From positions 186,001-250,000 of the forward strand of contig JADPYG010000002.1 in the NCBI GenBank assembly GCA_017654735.1: a DNA stretch of 64,000 bases. Direction: 5' to 3'. Source of the DNA: Vishniacozyma victoriae. Taxonomy: Eukaryota > Basidiomycota > Tremellomycetes > Tremellales > Bulleribasidiaceae. Positions 12,585-23,970 of the stretch are shown piece after piece. Positions within the stretch are counted from its first letter, which is position 1, and every line of letters begins with the position of its first letter. The notes under the pieces were generated by a model. The model worked only from the letters and a program-made list of their open reading frames with translations, ran no database searches and was not told where the DNA came from. The position numbers were made by a program, and so were the translations under genes.

Positions 12585-15076
12585 CTAGGTTGTGAAGCTA
12601 TCTCATTAGCTGGTTGATACACGGGAATTGGAGGGGGACTCACATTCCAAGAATCTTAAATGGAGGTGAAGTAGTACCAGCTTCTCCTTGCAATGCACAT
12701 TCGACCTACTCGTCAGTATACGTCTCACCTCGATGGGGATGCGGGACATACGAAATGAGATCCCCTCGCGACACCTCTATCAATCATTACCAATCTATCA
12801 TCAGTTCTCAGCCTCAATTGTAAGGGGGAACGTACGAAGCCATAACATCGTCAATATCTGCTGTACCCTCCAACATTTTCCCACCATCGAAATTATCATC
12901 CACCCAACATTTTACTGTTCCAAGTGGTCTATCTGGGGGGGATTGGAGGAAATAGATCCCTACGTCTCCTGCTCCTAGTTTAAGGGGTATACGGAGTCGA
13001 GCGGTGGGTTGTTCCGCGTACCTGCCATCAGTGCCATTCTTGCCTGAGCGAAAGCGAGAGCAAGTAAAAGAGTGTAGGGATGAGTGGAGATTTCACGAAA
13101 TGGGCGAAGATGTGGAATGAGAAGGAAGAGGGGGAAAAGGAAGGAAGGGACCCACCAGTAATGCCTATCCTCATACAAAGCATTTTTAGGAGGATGATAT
13201 TCCTTCCATCCACTCCCGTAAAACAAACTTGGCGGTAACGGATTAATCAAATCACTAGCAGCAACGCAAAACGGTTCAATCTCTCTAAACCTCTGAGCAT
13301 CCGCCGGACGATCCGCCATTCTCCCCTGGGGTACTTTCAACGCCTGATATTTAGATGATAAAGCATTATCATCCACACTCTCTCCATCACCTGGTTGTTG
13401 ACCTGGCATTCCTTTTCGTAGTCCGACACCACCTAGTAAAGAGGGTCCACCTGTTGAGGATTCGTCCATTCCGAATAGGGGGGTTTCGAAGGAATGACCT
13501 TGGATTGTTGACCATCCTGAACAGATTTGGGACATTATGTAGGATATCAAGACGTCTGCGATTAGGTCGTGGCCGTCGGCGTTGGCGTGGTTGGCGTCGG
13601 GGTAGAATCGGTTTCGGGATTGCTCGGGGTGGGTTAGGTAGTCTTCGTAGATGATCCCTTTTACGCTGTATGTTAGGGGCATGTCATTAGGCTAAGTGGG
13701 CAAGTTTGAACAAGTTGACGGCAGGTGGGGGCGGTGAAGAGGGCTATCAAATGTTGATACAGGAAGGAGTGACGAAGAAGGAGGTATTATAGAAGAGAAG
13801 ACGGAAGAGACATACCTAATATGGGGAACATCATAGAACTGAGCAGCGACATTATGCAACAACTCAGGTCCAGCAAATCCATGGGCAGCTTGAATCTGAG
13901 GACTGAAATGACCAAGAATGATGATGGCTGGCATTTCCGGTCGGACAAGGACTGATCGGACTAGTAATTCGAAATGCTGTAACCATTCTGGGTCACTGAT
14001 CATTAGCTCCTCTCTCGATACTTCGATAACGAGGATCGGGAAAATGTCGCCTCGCCTGACGGCGAGTGTGAGAAAGACTTACTTTGGATCCGCAGCATCA
14101 AACTCTAGAATCACCAAATCAGTCTTATCGGGCATATGGTGACTATTACAATATGCGTAATATGCCGAATCGGTTTTCTTGACTGCTCCATTTGTCAATT
14201 CGTTAGCGGGGTGGGGGAAGACTGTATTCCACCAATCAAAGAATTTATGTGGATAACAACTGGTTCCGACAGGATCGTCTCCTGCGCCTGTGCATGCGGA
14301 GACTAGGGTTAGCTTCGTGTGTCCTCGATATCGTCGTCAAAGACTCGACTCACTACTTCCACCGAGGATGCTGATGGTAATAGGCGCCCCACTCATGGCC
14401 CTGTTCAAGACCCTCTGTACCCTCGCTCCTGTACCCATATGTAATCTCGACCTCAATAATTCAGTCTGTCCCCTCCTAGCTGCAATTGCATCGCCAGGTC
14501 CGAAGACCGGGCAGAAATCGAATGGCGCGGGATCGGTCGTTGAGGCGTTGATATAGTCTCGAGGGATCAATTGAGAGGTCTCTAGTAGAGTGTGAGAGTG
14601 GGTGTTGGAGGTTGCTGCTTGTTAGTTACACTGCTTCACTTGGAAGATAGAGTAGAGATAGAGATAGACTTGGGCGACTTACGGAATAAGAGTTTTGTAG
14701 TCAAGATCAACCCTATGATCACTGTCACCAATAACCACGCTCGATGTGATAATCCTTCCCATCAGCATCATAGCTCACCTCCAGATAAAGAAACCATACC
14801 CAATCGGTACTGAGCCTTCCCCTTGCCCTTTTCCCCCTTTGCCAAACTCTGCAATTTATTCAAACCACTCAACAACATCCCTTTTCCTCCTCTCCTCGTA
14901 GCTAATCCCTCATTAGGTAGACTCATTCTCCTAGGTACGTTCTCCTCTAGAGGATCAATCGCTTCGTGTGTTCTATTATCGTAGTGAGCCGAAGGTGTAT
15001 CTGGCTCGAATGGTTGTGTTGGACCTGGTGATAGGTTTGCGGCGGAGGTATTTGGATTTGATCTTGTCCTGAGCAT
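12585..15076 (-). CDS. Membrane-anchored SGNH/GDSL hydrolase-like protein
   Basis: A Ser/Pro-rich cytosolic N-terminus (MLRTRSNPNTSA...) of about 100 residues leads into one transmembrane helix (VIIGLILTTKLLF, after splicing at GGA G|gtgagc), so type II topology is likely. The lumenal part has an SGNH-type block I (ITISILGGSSES, nucleophile Ser), a block around PAIIILGHFSPQ, and a C-terminal catalytic Asp/His block (YPDANHANADGHDLIADVLI). A 250-residue region follows with VPQGRMADRPADAQRF, PTARLRIPLKLGAG and the final exon reading ILGIFTT. Such proteins occur widely in basidiomycetes. Activity as a glycan O-acetyl esterase or acetyltransferase is inference only. Stop TAG at 12585-12587. Confidence 0.75.
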
Positions 15077-15312
15077 TTGACTATTGGGTGTAACTAGGCT
15101 TGAGTGTACATGCGGGGTACGATGTAGCTGTTGTATAGTCTGTGAACAGTTTATAGTCGCGAAGATTGGTTAGATTCAAGGAGAAATGGGAATCTTACTT
15201 TAGCGCGTCTCAGGGTAAATCGTCAAAGCACGCTTATGTAAGCAGTGCCTGGTACATTAACCAAAAGTCGTCGACTCGTTTCTACAAGTCATATACCATA
15301 CATACATATACA
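15077..15312. promoter_or_regulatory. Divergent promoter, SGNH-like gene / HIS7
   Basis: 236 bp between two divergent start codons. The sequence just before the HIS7 ATG is CATACATATACA, an A/T-rich Kozak context also seen before other genes here (VMA13, DenD-like). No clear factor site was recognised. Confidence 0.5.
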
Positions 15313-17224
15313 ATGGCAGAGACAGTCCTACCTATCCCAGAAGTCAAGCAGCCTACAGGCAATGAGTCTGGAACAAGGCCAAAGCTTTATATTCTCGACT
15401 ACGGAGCCGGGAACGTTAGGTCGTAAGCTACCCCAGCAAGGTGAAATGGAGCTAATTCCAGTTTGGCAAATTCAATCAAGAAGCTAGGCTATGAGTTTGA
15501 ATGGATCAAAGACCCTTCCGACTTTGATAAAGCCGAGGTAAATATATTCACTGAAGGGTGACCTGAAGGATCTGGAAAAGGGCTAATGTCAGAAACTCCT
15601 CTTTCCCGGTGTAGGAGCCTTTGGACAAGCTACGACCTCTCTCCAAACTTCAGGCTTGTTACCCCATTTACAAAAGTACATTGCATCCGGAAAACCTTAC
15701 TTCGGAATCTGTATCGGGATGCAAGTCCTCTTTCAATCTTCCCACGAATCACCAGGCGCCAAAGGTCTAGGGATCATTCCATGGGAAATCTCCAAATTCA
15801 ATTCGAAAGATGATTCCTGGCGAGTCGGTACTTCAGGAAAAGGAAAGTCTGTACCCCAGATCGGATGGAACGGAGCTTGGAACGCATGGGAGGAAGATCA
15901 AGGAGAGATGGATGAAGAAGATTATTACTTCGTTCATTCTTTCGCTGCTCTTGTTCCTGATCACTCGAAAAAACCCGAATTCGCCTATACATTATCTCGA
16001 TATGGAAGTGAGACTTTCATCTCGTCAGTGAGAGTTGGGAACGTTTATGGAACTCAATTCCATCCCGAGAAATCGGGACCTGCAGGTTTGGAACTCTTAC
16101 GAAAATGGCTCGCTGCTGCCGTATCGGAAGTCTCTTCAACACCCTCGAAAACGAATTATCGATCCGATCCACCAACTACCTCTGGTTTGGCGAAACGATT
16201 CAAACAAGGTGGTAATGGACTTACCAACCGTGTGGTGGCATGTCTCGATGTTAGGTCGAACGATAATGGTGATCTAGTAGTGACAAAGGGGGATCAATAC
16301 GATGTCCGTGAAAAAGATGATTCGAAAGCAGTTCGAAATCTCGGTAAACCAGTCGCATTATCTCAAAAATATTACGAACAAGGAGCAGATGAAGTTTGTT
16401 TCCTCAACATTACATCTTTCCGATCATCCGCATTACAAGATCAACCCATGCTGGAAGTTGTCCGAGCGGCCGCTGAAACCGTCTTTGTTCCATTGACTAT
16501 TGGGGGTGGGATTAAAGATACTGTCGATCCGGATGGGACTGCGAGATCAGCTTTAGAAGTGGCAGGAGCATATTTCAGGAGTGGAGCGGATAAAGTTTCA
16601 ATTGGATCTGAAGCTGTATTAGCAGTTGAGGAATTATTGGAAAGGAGGAAAAACGGATTAGGCCCAACTGGAAAGACTGGGATTGAGACGATTTCAAAAG
16701 GATACGGAAGTCAAGCTGTAGTCGTTTCGATCGATCCAAAGAGGGTCTATATCGATTACTCGACTCTCTCCGAATTTAAGAAAACAGTACACGGTCCATG
16801 CGTAATTACCGGCGAAACTTCAACTACACGAACGAAATCTGAAGAAGAAGGAAAAGCATGGTGGTACCAATGTACCATCTCTGGAGGTCGAGCGACTCGA
16901 GATATCGACGTTATCCAACTAGCTCAAGGAGTCGAGGAATTAGGAGCAGGTGAAATCCTCTTAAATTCAGTAGATAGGGATGGAAGTGGGAAAGGATTCG
17001 ATTTGGATCTAATCAACTTGGTCAAGAATGCAGTTAGGATTCCGGTAGTTTCCTCATCGGGTGCTGGGGGTGTTGGAGATTTCGAAGAAGTGTTCAGGGA
17101 GACGGGAACTGAGGCTGCGCTTGCCGCTGGTATTTTCCACAGGGGTGAGGTTGGGATCGATCAAGTCAAGCAGGGGTTGCAGGAGAAGGAGATGGCGGTT
17201 AGGCGGACCGAGGTCAAGCTGTAG
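15313..17224 (+). CDS. HIS7: Imidazole glycerol phosphate synthase (HisH-HisF fusion)
   Basis: Bifunctional histidine-pathway enzyme: the glutaminase half makes ammonia, and the cyclase half converts PRFAR to IGP and AICAR. Three exons: MAETVLPIPEV...LYILDYGAGNVRS, then LANSIKKLGYEFEWIKDP, then a long last exon from 15592. The glutaminase triad is visible: Cys in PYFGICIGMQVLF, and His and Glu in YGTQFHPEKSG. The HisF barrel begins at NRVVACLDVRSNDNGDLVV, with the first catalytic Asp, has the phosphate loop TIGGGIKD, and the second Asp in LNSVDRDGSGKGF. Length and domain order match yeast His7. Acts in the cytosol. Stop TAG at 17222-17224. Confidence 0.97.
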
Positions 17225-17518
17225 GCGGCTGAGAGCTAGATCAGAAGAGTAGAGTAGAGTATATTGCATGATTGCATCGCATACTTTGGAATGTACATGC
17301 ACTTTCGCTAGAGCTTTATGAGGTAGCGTTGCGTATTAGAACATTCTACGTTGTATAAATCATGACATGATCTTCGCAATGGACAGGATTGGACAGGATC
17401 TCATGGGGTCATTAAAGTGTTTATTGTCCGCCTTCTACAGTGTTGATCAAACGTCGTGAAAGAAAACATTATAATGCATATATCACTCTACCACAATTCT
17501 CAGGCTGGCTCGAAAAAG

Positions 17519-19856
17519 CTAACGCTTTTCTAAAAGTCAGCTGCCACCCACGCTCAAGTAAGATGACTCACTCCCGCAAACCTTGATCAAAGCAGCCTTC
17601 ACCACCTGCCCAGCTTTCTCCACATCCTTCCTACCCAACGCACTACTCAAACATACTTTCAACGAAGGCTCCGGTTCAAAGGCTTCCTGACCCCTCAACC
17701 TCCTTGCCCTAGTCACCAAAATTCCATTCTCAATACATTCATCCACTACTCTTTGAAGTAACTTTTCTTCCTCATTCATTGTCTGTGGGGGGTTTAGGAG
17801 GAATATATGAATTAATGCGGAAGAGGGATGGGATGGGATAGAGATTATTGCGTCTTTATCTTGGGCTTGAGTTCCTGGGAGTGGGGAGGGTTCGATTTTA
17901 GATAGGATTGAACGGAATAAAGTAATGTGTGCTCTTAAGGTGGAGAAGAGTTGAGGTTGGGAGGCGAAGATTGATACGGCGTGTGATGAGGTTGTTGCGA
18001 GTAGAGCGGGGAGGGAGGCTGAGAAGACTGATGCGGACGAATTGATTCGCTGGTTGTCAGCTCTTTTCTATATTCGCTTGGAGGAGGAAGAGAGGGACTG
18101 ACCTGATGGGTACAAACGACAGATGAACCAGCTACGAATCCACCACCAGTGGCTAAACCAGTAGACATTGATCCAATAAGGATATCAGCTTCTGTGGCCT
18201 ATATTGTCAGCTCCCATCCTCAACCTCGACAGCGATCAAGTCCCATCAATCGAAAGAAAAATCCGCAGGACGCGGAAGGGAACACAGGAGAATAATTAGA
18301 TATATGAGAGGGGACATACGGGAATACCATAATACTCTGTAATACCCTTTCCATGATCTCCTATCATTCCGAACGATTGACTTTCATCAAGGATTAATCG
18401 GTATTTGTATTTATGTTTCAATTCAACCTATCATCAGTCAATGATCCATCACTTCCATGAAGGTAGCTTTGGCTGTGACTTGCGTCACAGCACTAGACGT
18501 ACCACCTTGGGCAAATCCAACATCATCCCATCATTCTCAAAAACACCTTCAGCAACAATAAACCTCTTTGTCAACTTCCCCTTCTTCCTCTTCATCTCCC
18601 TATCAACCCCTTGTAACACCCTTTCAAGATCTTGCATATCCCCATGAGCGAACCACCTAACGTTCGATCGGGAGATTTGGAGTCCTTTGTGAATTGCGAA
18701 ATTTACACCTCGGTCTGCGACTATGATGTCGCCTCTTTTTGCGAATGCTGGAATTACAGAGGAGATGGCGGAAAAGGATTGAGAGTAGACGATTGCTGCT
18801 TCTGTTCCTAAGAAGGAAGCTACGTCGGATTCGAATTTCATGTGGACATCTAGGAGTCAGCGAGCCGAAGGCGAGCACTCGAGGTGCAAAGGCAGGAAAC
18901 CCGGACATAGGGTAGAGGGTTGATGTATGATTTGAGAAGGATGTGACCTGGGGTGGTAGATTTGAAACTCATATCAGGTGGAAGAGAAGGAGATGGTAGT
19001 GTATCGCGGACGAAGGATCATGTAGAACAAGTAGAGGTGATGGGAAAGCACGGAAACCCCGGGGGTAAAGAAAAGATAACGTACCGATAGTACCGTAAAA
19101 CCCAGAAGGACCACAAGTTCCAACTCCATACTCCCTTAGAGTCTCCACAGCAACCTGCTTCATACCCTCATTCTCAATAAGACCAGTCCAATTAGGAGTA
19201 GCGAGGTTAGTCAACTATACATCAGTGTCTCTTCCATTTGCACATAAGGGAAAGGGAACGTACGGTCTTGCCATTTGGTTGAATCTTTACTTTTAGACCG
19301 TTTGGACCTTGGATCATGGGTACACTATCTAGTGTTTCTTCGTCGAATTCTGTTGGATCGTCCACGAGGGGGGTAGGCTGCCATTCATCTACCAGGTCGT
19401 CTATTTCCTGATTGTCAGCCCTCTTCTCCCAATTAACGGTCGAGCGAAGCTCATCTGTCTTCCTCCCCTCCTCACAATCTTCTGTCCCATTCATCCACGA
19501 CGATATTTGTGTCCATAATTTGATCTGGCTCTGCGCCAAAGACTACAACAACCGCATCGATCTCGCTTCGCTCGATGACCCGAACGACATACCTTGTCAC
19601 TGAACTTGATAAAACTCTTGCTCTGACCATCGCCCCTAGTTCTTCCCTTCAACACAGTCCTCAACGCAAAAGCCACGAGTAAGACCTCCAAGAGAGATCT
19701 CCAAGGATCATTCTGGTACGAAGATCGGATATATCGAATAATAATAGGTGAACCCGGGATTTTATGGAATGCGGTTGATAGCAGATTGATTAATGCTGAG
19801 ATTGAAGCTACTATGTGAACCAGTGGTGCTGGGATTTCTGATGGTGAGGGCGACAT
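17519..19856 (-). CDS. LCB1: Serine palmitoyltransferase subunit 1
   Basis: Subunit of the ER enzyme that condenses serine with palmitoyl-CoA to start sphingolipid synthesis. The N-terminus (MSPSPSEIPAPLVHIVASIS) includes a membrane-proximal hydrophobic helix. It is followed by NWTGLIENEGMKQVAVETLR, the hallmark YGVGTCGPSGFYGTIDVHM, and RLILDESQSFGMIG. ADILIGSMSTGLATGGGFVAG aligns to the site where Lcb2 carries the PLP lysine. The lysine is absent here, as in other Lcb1 proteins. About eight introns are seen. The C-terminus is read as KVCGKKR through a last intron (gtgagt...ttttag), with the stop at 17519-17521. Without that intron the frame ends at 17537. Start ATG 19856 is the only one before the first helix. 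Confidence 0.93.
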
Positions 19857-20053
19857 GGTTATAGTGTAGGGTAACGTAGAGTGTTGCTTTTACGAGATGC
19901 AGAGAGTACTTTGAATACGCGTAAACGAATTACCACTTTAAGGAGGGGGAATACGTAAACATGGGGTCTCCATTGAATTGACTTGGTCTTGGATCGTACA
20001 TTCATTCATAGGTGGGGTGTATGGGATAGACTGCATAGGTGAGGAGTAGCAGG

Positions 20054-21661
20054 ATGGCAAATACTCCAGAGGAGGGATCACATTGGAAACAAGTGATATC
20101 ATCATATGATGGGTATATGCAATATCATGTACGTCTCCCTTTCTACTATACCAACATCGCAAGTTGTTAATGAGCAGTTGTCCGCAAATCATGCTCGGCG
20201 GACTGCATTCCTAGCACTTCCGAAGGAACAGAGAGAGATCTACGATTCAGTAGGATACAGGGAGAAGCTGGAAGCTGTCGATGAGGGGATCAGGAGGTGT
20301 GTAATGATCTACTTTAATGCCTTGATAGTGACGCAAGGAGCTGATGGTAGAAACGCCGAATTTATCGATGAAATGATAAAGGATCCAGTCTTTGCCGATA
20401 TGCTCGATCCACCAAGCGACAATGATACTACAGACCCGACTCACAGTCACACACACACTCACTCGCATGGGAACGGAAACGCAAGAGGAGGATCATCAAA
20501 ACAGGGTGAAAGAGATTCATCACAAGAAAAAGTACGGTCGACTTTAAGATCGTTCGTTAGGGATTGGAGTGATTTTGGAAAGGAGGAGCGGGAGGCATGT
20601 TATACTCCTATCCTTGAGGTACTTGGGCGGGAGTTTCCGGAGGAGAGGGTTGGGAAGAAGGTGTTGATCCCTGGGTGTGGGTTGGGGAGACTTGCTATGG
20701 AGGTCGCTGCTATGGGTGTGTCCCTTCATTCCTTCCGTCTTATATCTCTTCGTACGATTGGGAAGGGACCGTCGTCTCGGGCGAACAAGGCAAGATTTGA
20801 AGGAGCAGCAGAGGGAGTCGAGTAGACAGCACTGATGATAGGCTTTGCGGCCCAAGCAAACGAATACAGTACATACATGCTAATAGCCTCAAACTTTGTC
20901 CTTAACCAGTACGTCTCCTTTCCTCTCCCAAGAAATCTACTGATGATAGAACAAAACACCCAAATCAATATACAATCCACCCATTCCTCCATTCCTTCTC
21001 GAATCACCTGACTACCTCCAACCTCCTTAGGGGGGCAGATATACCGGATATATGCCCCTCTGACGTCTTAGGTGGTGGAGGAGAGTTCTCGTTGGCTGCT
21101 GGGGACTTTGGAGAGATTTATTCTGGGGATGAGGAGAAAGGGAAATGGGCGGGGGTAGTTACTTGTTTCTTCATTGACTGTGTATGTCTTTCTTCCCTCT
21201 TCTCGTCATCTATGCCGCACATTGCGCTGTAAGTGATAGCTGATGATAGGCGAGGAACGTACTACGATATCTGCGGATCATCCATGATTTACTAGAAGAA
21301 GGGGGAATCTGGATAAACCTAGGACCACTCTTATGGCATTTCGAAAACTCTCAACAGGTTTCAGTGAGGGGTGAAGGATCCGTGGAATTGAGTTTGGATG
21401 AAGTCAAGGATTTGGCTCGGAAAGTTGGATTTGAATTGAGTGTGAGTTCTGTTGTTCCATTTGGTCCCAACCAAGGCGAGATGGGAGAAGCGAGAGAAGC
21501 TGATGAGCAGGAAGAGAAATTGATCAAGAGTAGTTATACTGGTATACCGGATAGCATGCTTCGGCACGAGTACCAGGTAAGTCCCCTCATCATTCGAGGT
21601 TGACGGCTAATGAAAGGCCGCATTTTGGGTAGCTAGGAAACGCAAGACTGCTGCCGAGTAG
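20054..21661 (+). CDS. Carnosine N-methyltransferase-like protein (N2227 family)
   Basis: SAM-dependent methyltransferase of the N2227/CARNMT1 family, which includes yeast YNL092W. Exon 1 (MANTPEEGSHWKQVISSYDG, 75 nt) splices at CAT|gtacgt to LSANHARRTAFLALP. The SAM motif I is VLIPGCGLGRLAMEVA. It is followed by AAQANEYSTYMLIASNFVLN and the family block HPFLHSFSNHLTTSNLLRG, then DFGEIY and the catalytic-region WAGVVTCFFIDCARNVLRYL. A His-rich insert (HSHTHTHSHGNGN) lies upstream of the SAM fold. The product ends QAAFWVARKRKTAAE. It probably methylates the imidazole of histidine-containing peptides, by family inference. Six exons. Confidence 0.9.
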
Positions 21662-21747
21662 TCAAACCAGGAGAGCCAACACGTCCAAATCCCATGACTG
21701 ATTGTCGATCCCGACCCAAAAATTATGCATTTCCCATTTGCTCTTCT

Positions 21748-22237
21748 CTATCTTGTCGATAATGCCAAGATCTGCGTACCTAGAACGACCATCTCCGGTA
21801 ACAACTCCCATCCATTTACCCATGCTGCGTATGTTACTAGGGATGTGAATCCTAATGCTAGCCGCATTGCTTTTCGGGAAGTTTGGGGGACAATGAGAAG
21901 ACCGGCCGTGATGAGGGCGTAGATTCCGAAATATTTGCGCAACTGATATGAGCGGTAGCACCGGCCAGAGACAATGGCAGCTCGATTACGGAAAGTGCTG
22001 AATAGCAAGGGGCGTGAGAGTAGATAAGGGTAGGCATGAGAGAGCAGGGGAGAATGTACGTACAGATTCAGCATCCAGTGCGAACCACCACCATGCCTCT
22101 GAACAGCCTACACTCCATCCCTCTATCTTCCTAGCCAATTCCGGGGTATAGTCGGCTGTTAGGTGCGCTTGACCGAGGTAGAAAAATAGGAAGGAAGTCA
22201 ATCCCGTTATCAGGAGGCCTAGGTATGATCGGGCCAT
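21748..22237 (-). CDS. Small multi-pass membrane protein, unknown function (copy A)
   Basis: Two exons joined at GAA TCT|gtacgt...atcag|TTG CGC, a phase-0 intron. The product is about 120 residues. It starts MARSYLGLLITGLTSFLFFY (helix 1), continues ADYTPELARKIEGWSVGCSE with an aromatic stretch WWWFAL, and exon 2 gives three more hydrophobic segments (FGIYALITAGLLIVPQT, LALGFTSLVTYAAW, PEMVVLGTQILAL), so three to four helices. It is clearly related to the neighbouring gene at 22725-23165. I recognise no named domain. The only guess supported by sequence is a small integral membrane protein of the endomembrane system. Confidence 0.7.
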
Positions 22238-22724
22238 CTTCGAAATCCAAGAAATTTAGCGAGTCGAGGTTATGCAAGGTCGAGTGCGTCGGACAATCTT
22301 GAGCGGCCTAAGCTTTGGTGACAGGCTATATAGATTGATCTGATGGCAGCGGGGTCGACTGGCGGCGTGTGGAGAGACGAGAAGGCTGGTAAAGGCTGGT
22401 ACAAAAGAGGTTGTGGGAAGCACAATTGAGCGAGTGAGTTGGCTTGGCGACGGAGATGCCCGATTAGTGGCAGTGGAAGGATGGAGCGTACAATTATGCC
22501 TTCAAGACCAGAGAGGGATTGAATGATGGGTGAATGAGCAATGAAAGAGCTTGGCAAGAGGAGCTACGAGCAGGGAGATTGTGCTTTGAAGTTTGGGCAG
22601 GGTACTTGCTACCCCCACCAAGTTGGTTGCAATCATTCACCAATAATTGTTGTGATTGCACACACCAGCCATGTCCATGCATCATTACGGTCTCACTATC
22701 TGACCACCTAGCTAGTCCTAGTCA
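22238..22724. other. Intergenic region between the two small membrane-protein genes
   Basis: 487 bp between paralogous minus-strand genes, expected to carry the promoter of copy A and the 3' UTR of copy B. I see no convincing coding exon. Several CAAT-like and AT-rich words are present but none stands out. Confidence 0.4.
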
Positions 22725-23165
22725 TTATTCAGGAAACACGTACAATACTGCTAGTTCAGAGACAAGCAGGATTACATGAGGAGTGATATCCCATCTCATG
22801 AACCAAGTTGCGATCGTACCCAGAAAAGTAAACACAAGCAAACTCCGCATTGCATCATCGGTAGTTTTGGGGATAAGGACAAGTGGACCGCATATAGAGA
22901 CCCATAGTCCGCAGATATACCTCACCTACTGGTCAGCTGAATAGTATGGACGAAGAAGAAGGGGACGTACAGGCCAAGGATTCAGGTGGAGAAACCATAA
23001 ATAGTTGACGAAAGCTTCACTCATCTCCGTGATGCTCTGGAACATTTCCGGGTCCCATTCCGGGGTGACGAATGATGCACCAAAGTAGACGCATCCGACC
23101 GCTAGGTTGAGTTTGACTGTGTTTAGATAGGGACGACGAGCGGGTCGGGGCTGAAGCTCTGCCAT
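22725..23165 (-). CDS. Small multi-pass membrane protein, unknown function (copy B)
   Basis: Two exons with a phase-0 intron after LNPWP (CCT|gtacgt...cagtag|GTGAGG). The product is about 130 residues. It starts MAELQPRPARRPYLNTVKLN, then a helix (LAVGCVYFGASFV), TPEWDPEMFQSITEMSEAF, and exon 2 VRYICGLWVSICGPLVLIP, TTDDAMRSLLVFTFLGTIAT, HVILLVSELAVLYVF. It aligns end to end with copy A: TPE...M/W...W before the intron, then G(I/L)(Y/W)...G.L(L/V)(V/L)IP.(T)...AMR..L.F, and P..(V/I)(V/L)L..E/Q. The intron position and phase are conserved, so the two arose by tandem duplication. The family was not identified. Confidence 0.72.
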
Positions 23166-23970
23166 AATGCGAGTACGGTAAACGTCTCTTGAACAGAATT
23201 CAAGTGGTTGGGACGGCGAGAGCGGTAGAAGTCGCTTGAGTGAAGTGAAGTGGTCGAAGTTCGGGTTACGATTAGATCGTTGACGACCGAGATGAAGTAG
23301 TGCGGTACCGCATTTGAGGTACTACATTGACGAGTGGGGTAGGTGACTGACGTGGTGGATCACTTGGCTTTGCTTGGTTGCCGAGATGACCAGCGCCGTG
23401 ATTAGTGGTGTGAGATTTGAGTAGACCGGAGTTCATCGTAGGGCCGATGAACCCATACCTCCTTACCGGCATCCATACGTGAGTCCCGAGTAGACTTGGG
23501 TCACAGGCCGGACAACAGTCAGGATTAAAAAGGTGCCGAATGGCACGTCCCGTTCTAAATCCCAGAAACCGTCAGATCCAGATCCGTTTTCGGCCTGCAA
23601 GACGCGTCAAGGCTTTTAGAGCTAGTTGTGCATGTAAAGCGACTATATCGTTGATTAATCACCTGTCTTTTGGGTGATCATGCTTCGGTTTAAGGATCAA
23701 TATGAATGATAATAGTAAATGATGGAATATCAATAATAGAAGTATCCCTGAAATAGATTGACTTCTGCGTTTTGACTTTACTTTGTATTATTCTCGCGGG
23801 TGATTCAGTTTCATCTATACACTCTATTCATCGTCCCATCGTATACAATCATAACAACAAGGCTATCACTCGCTCCATTGTTGTCACTTTCACACTCAAA
23901 GGACCTACATTCCCTCTCGTGACCACCTTCATCACACCGACGCGTCACACTCCACTCCACTCCATCTACA
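23166..23970. promoter_or_regulatory. Divergent intergenic region, copy B gene / ArfGAP
   Basis: About 0.8 kb between two divergent genes. The stretch 23640-23760 is strongly AT rich. 23780-23970 looks like the CT-rich 5' leader of the ArfGAP gene (CACTCCACTCCACTCCATC before the ATG). No gene seen. Confidence 0.45.

Noticed and set aside
13355..13654. Arg/Gly-rich plus-strand frame (GRGRRRWRGWRRGRIG)
   Set aside because: Complement of the SGNH gene's coding sequence; composition is an antisense artefact.
23272..23472. 66-codon minus-strand frame between the small membrane gene and the ArfGAP gene
   Set aside because: No splice partner, no domain, and a His/Ser/Pro mix typical of random frames in a promoter region.
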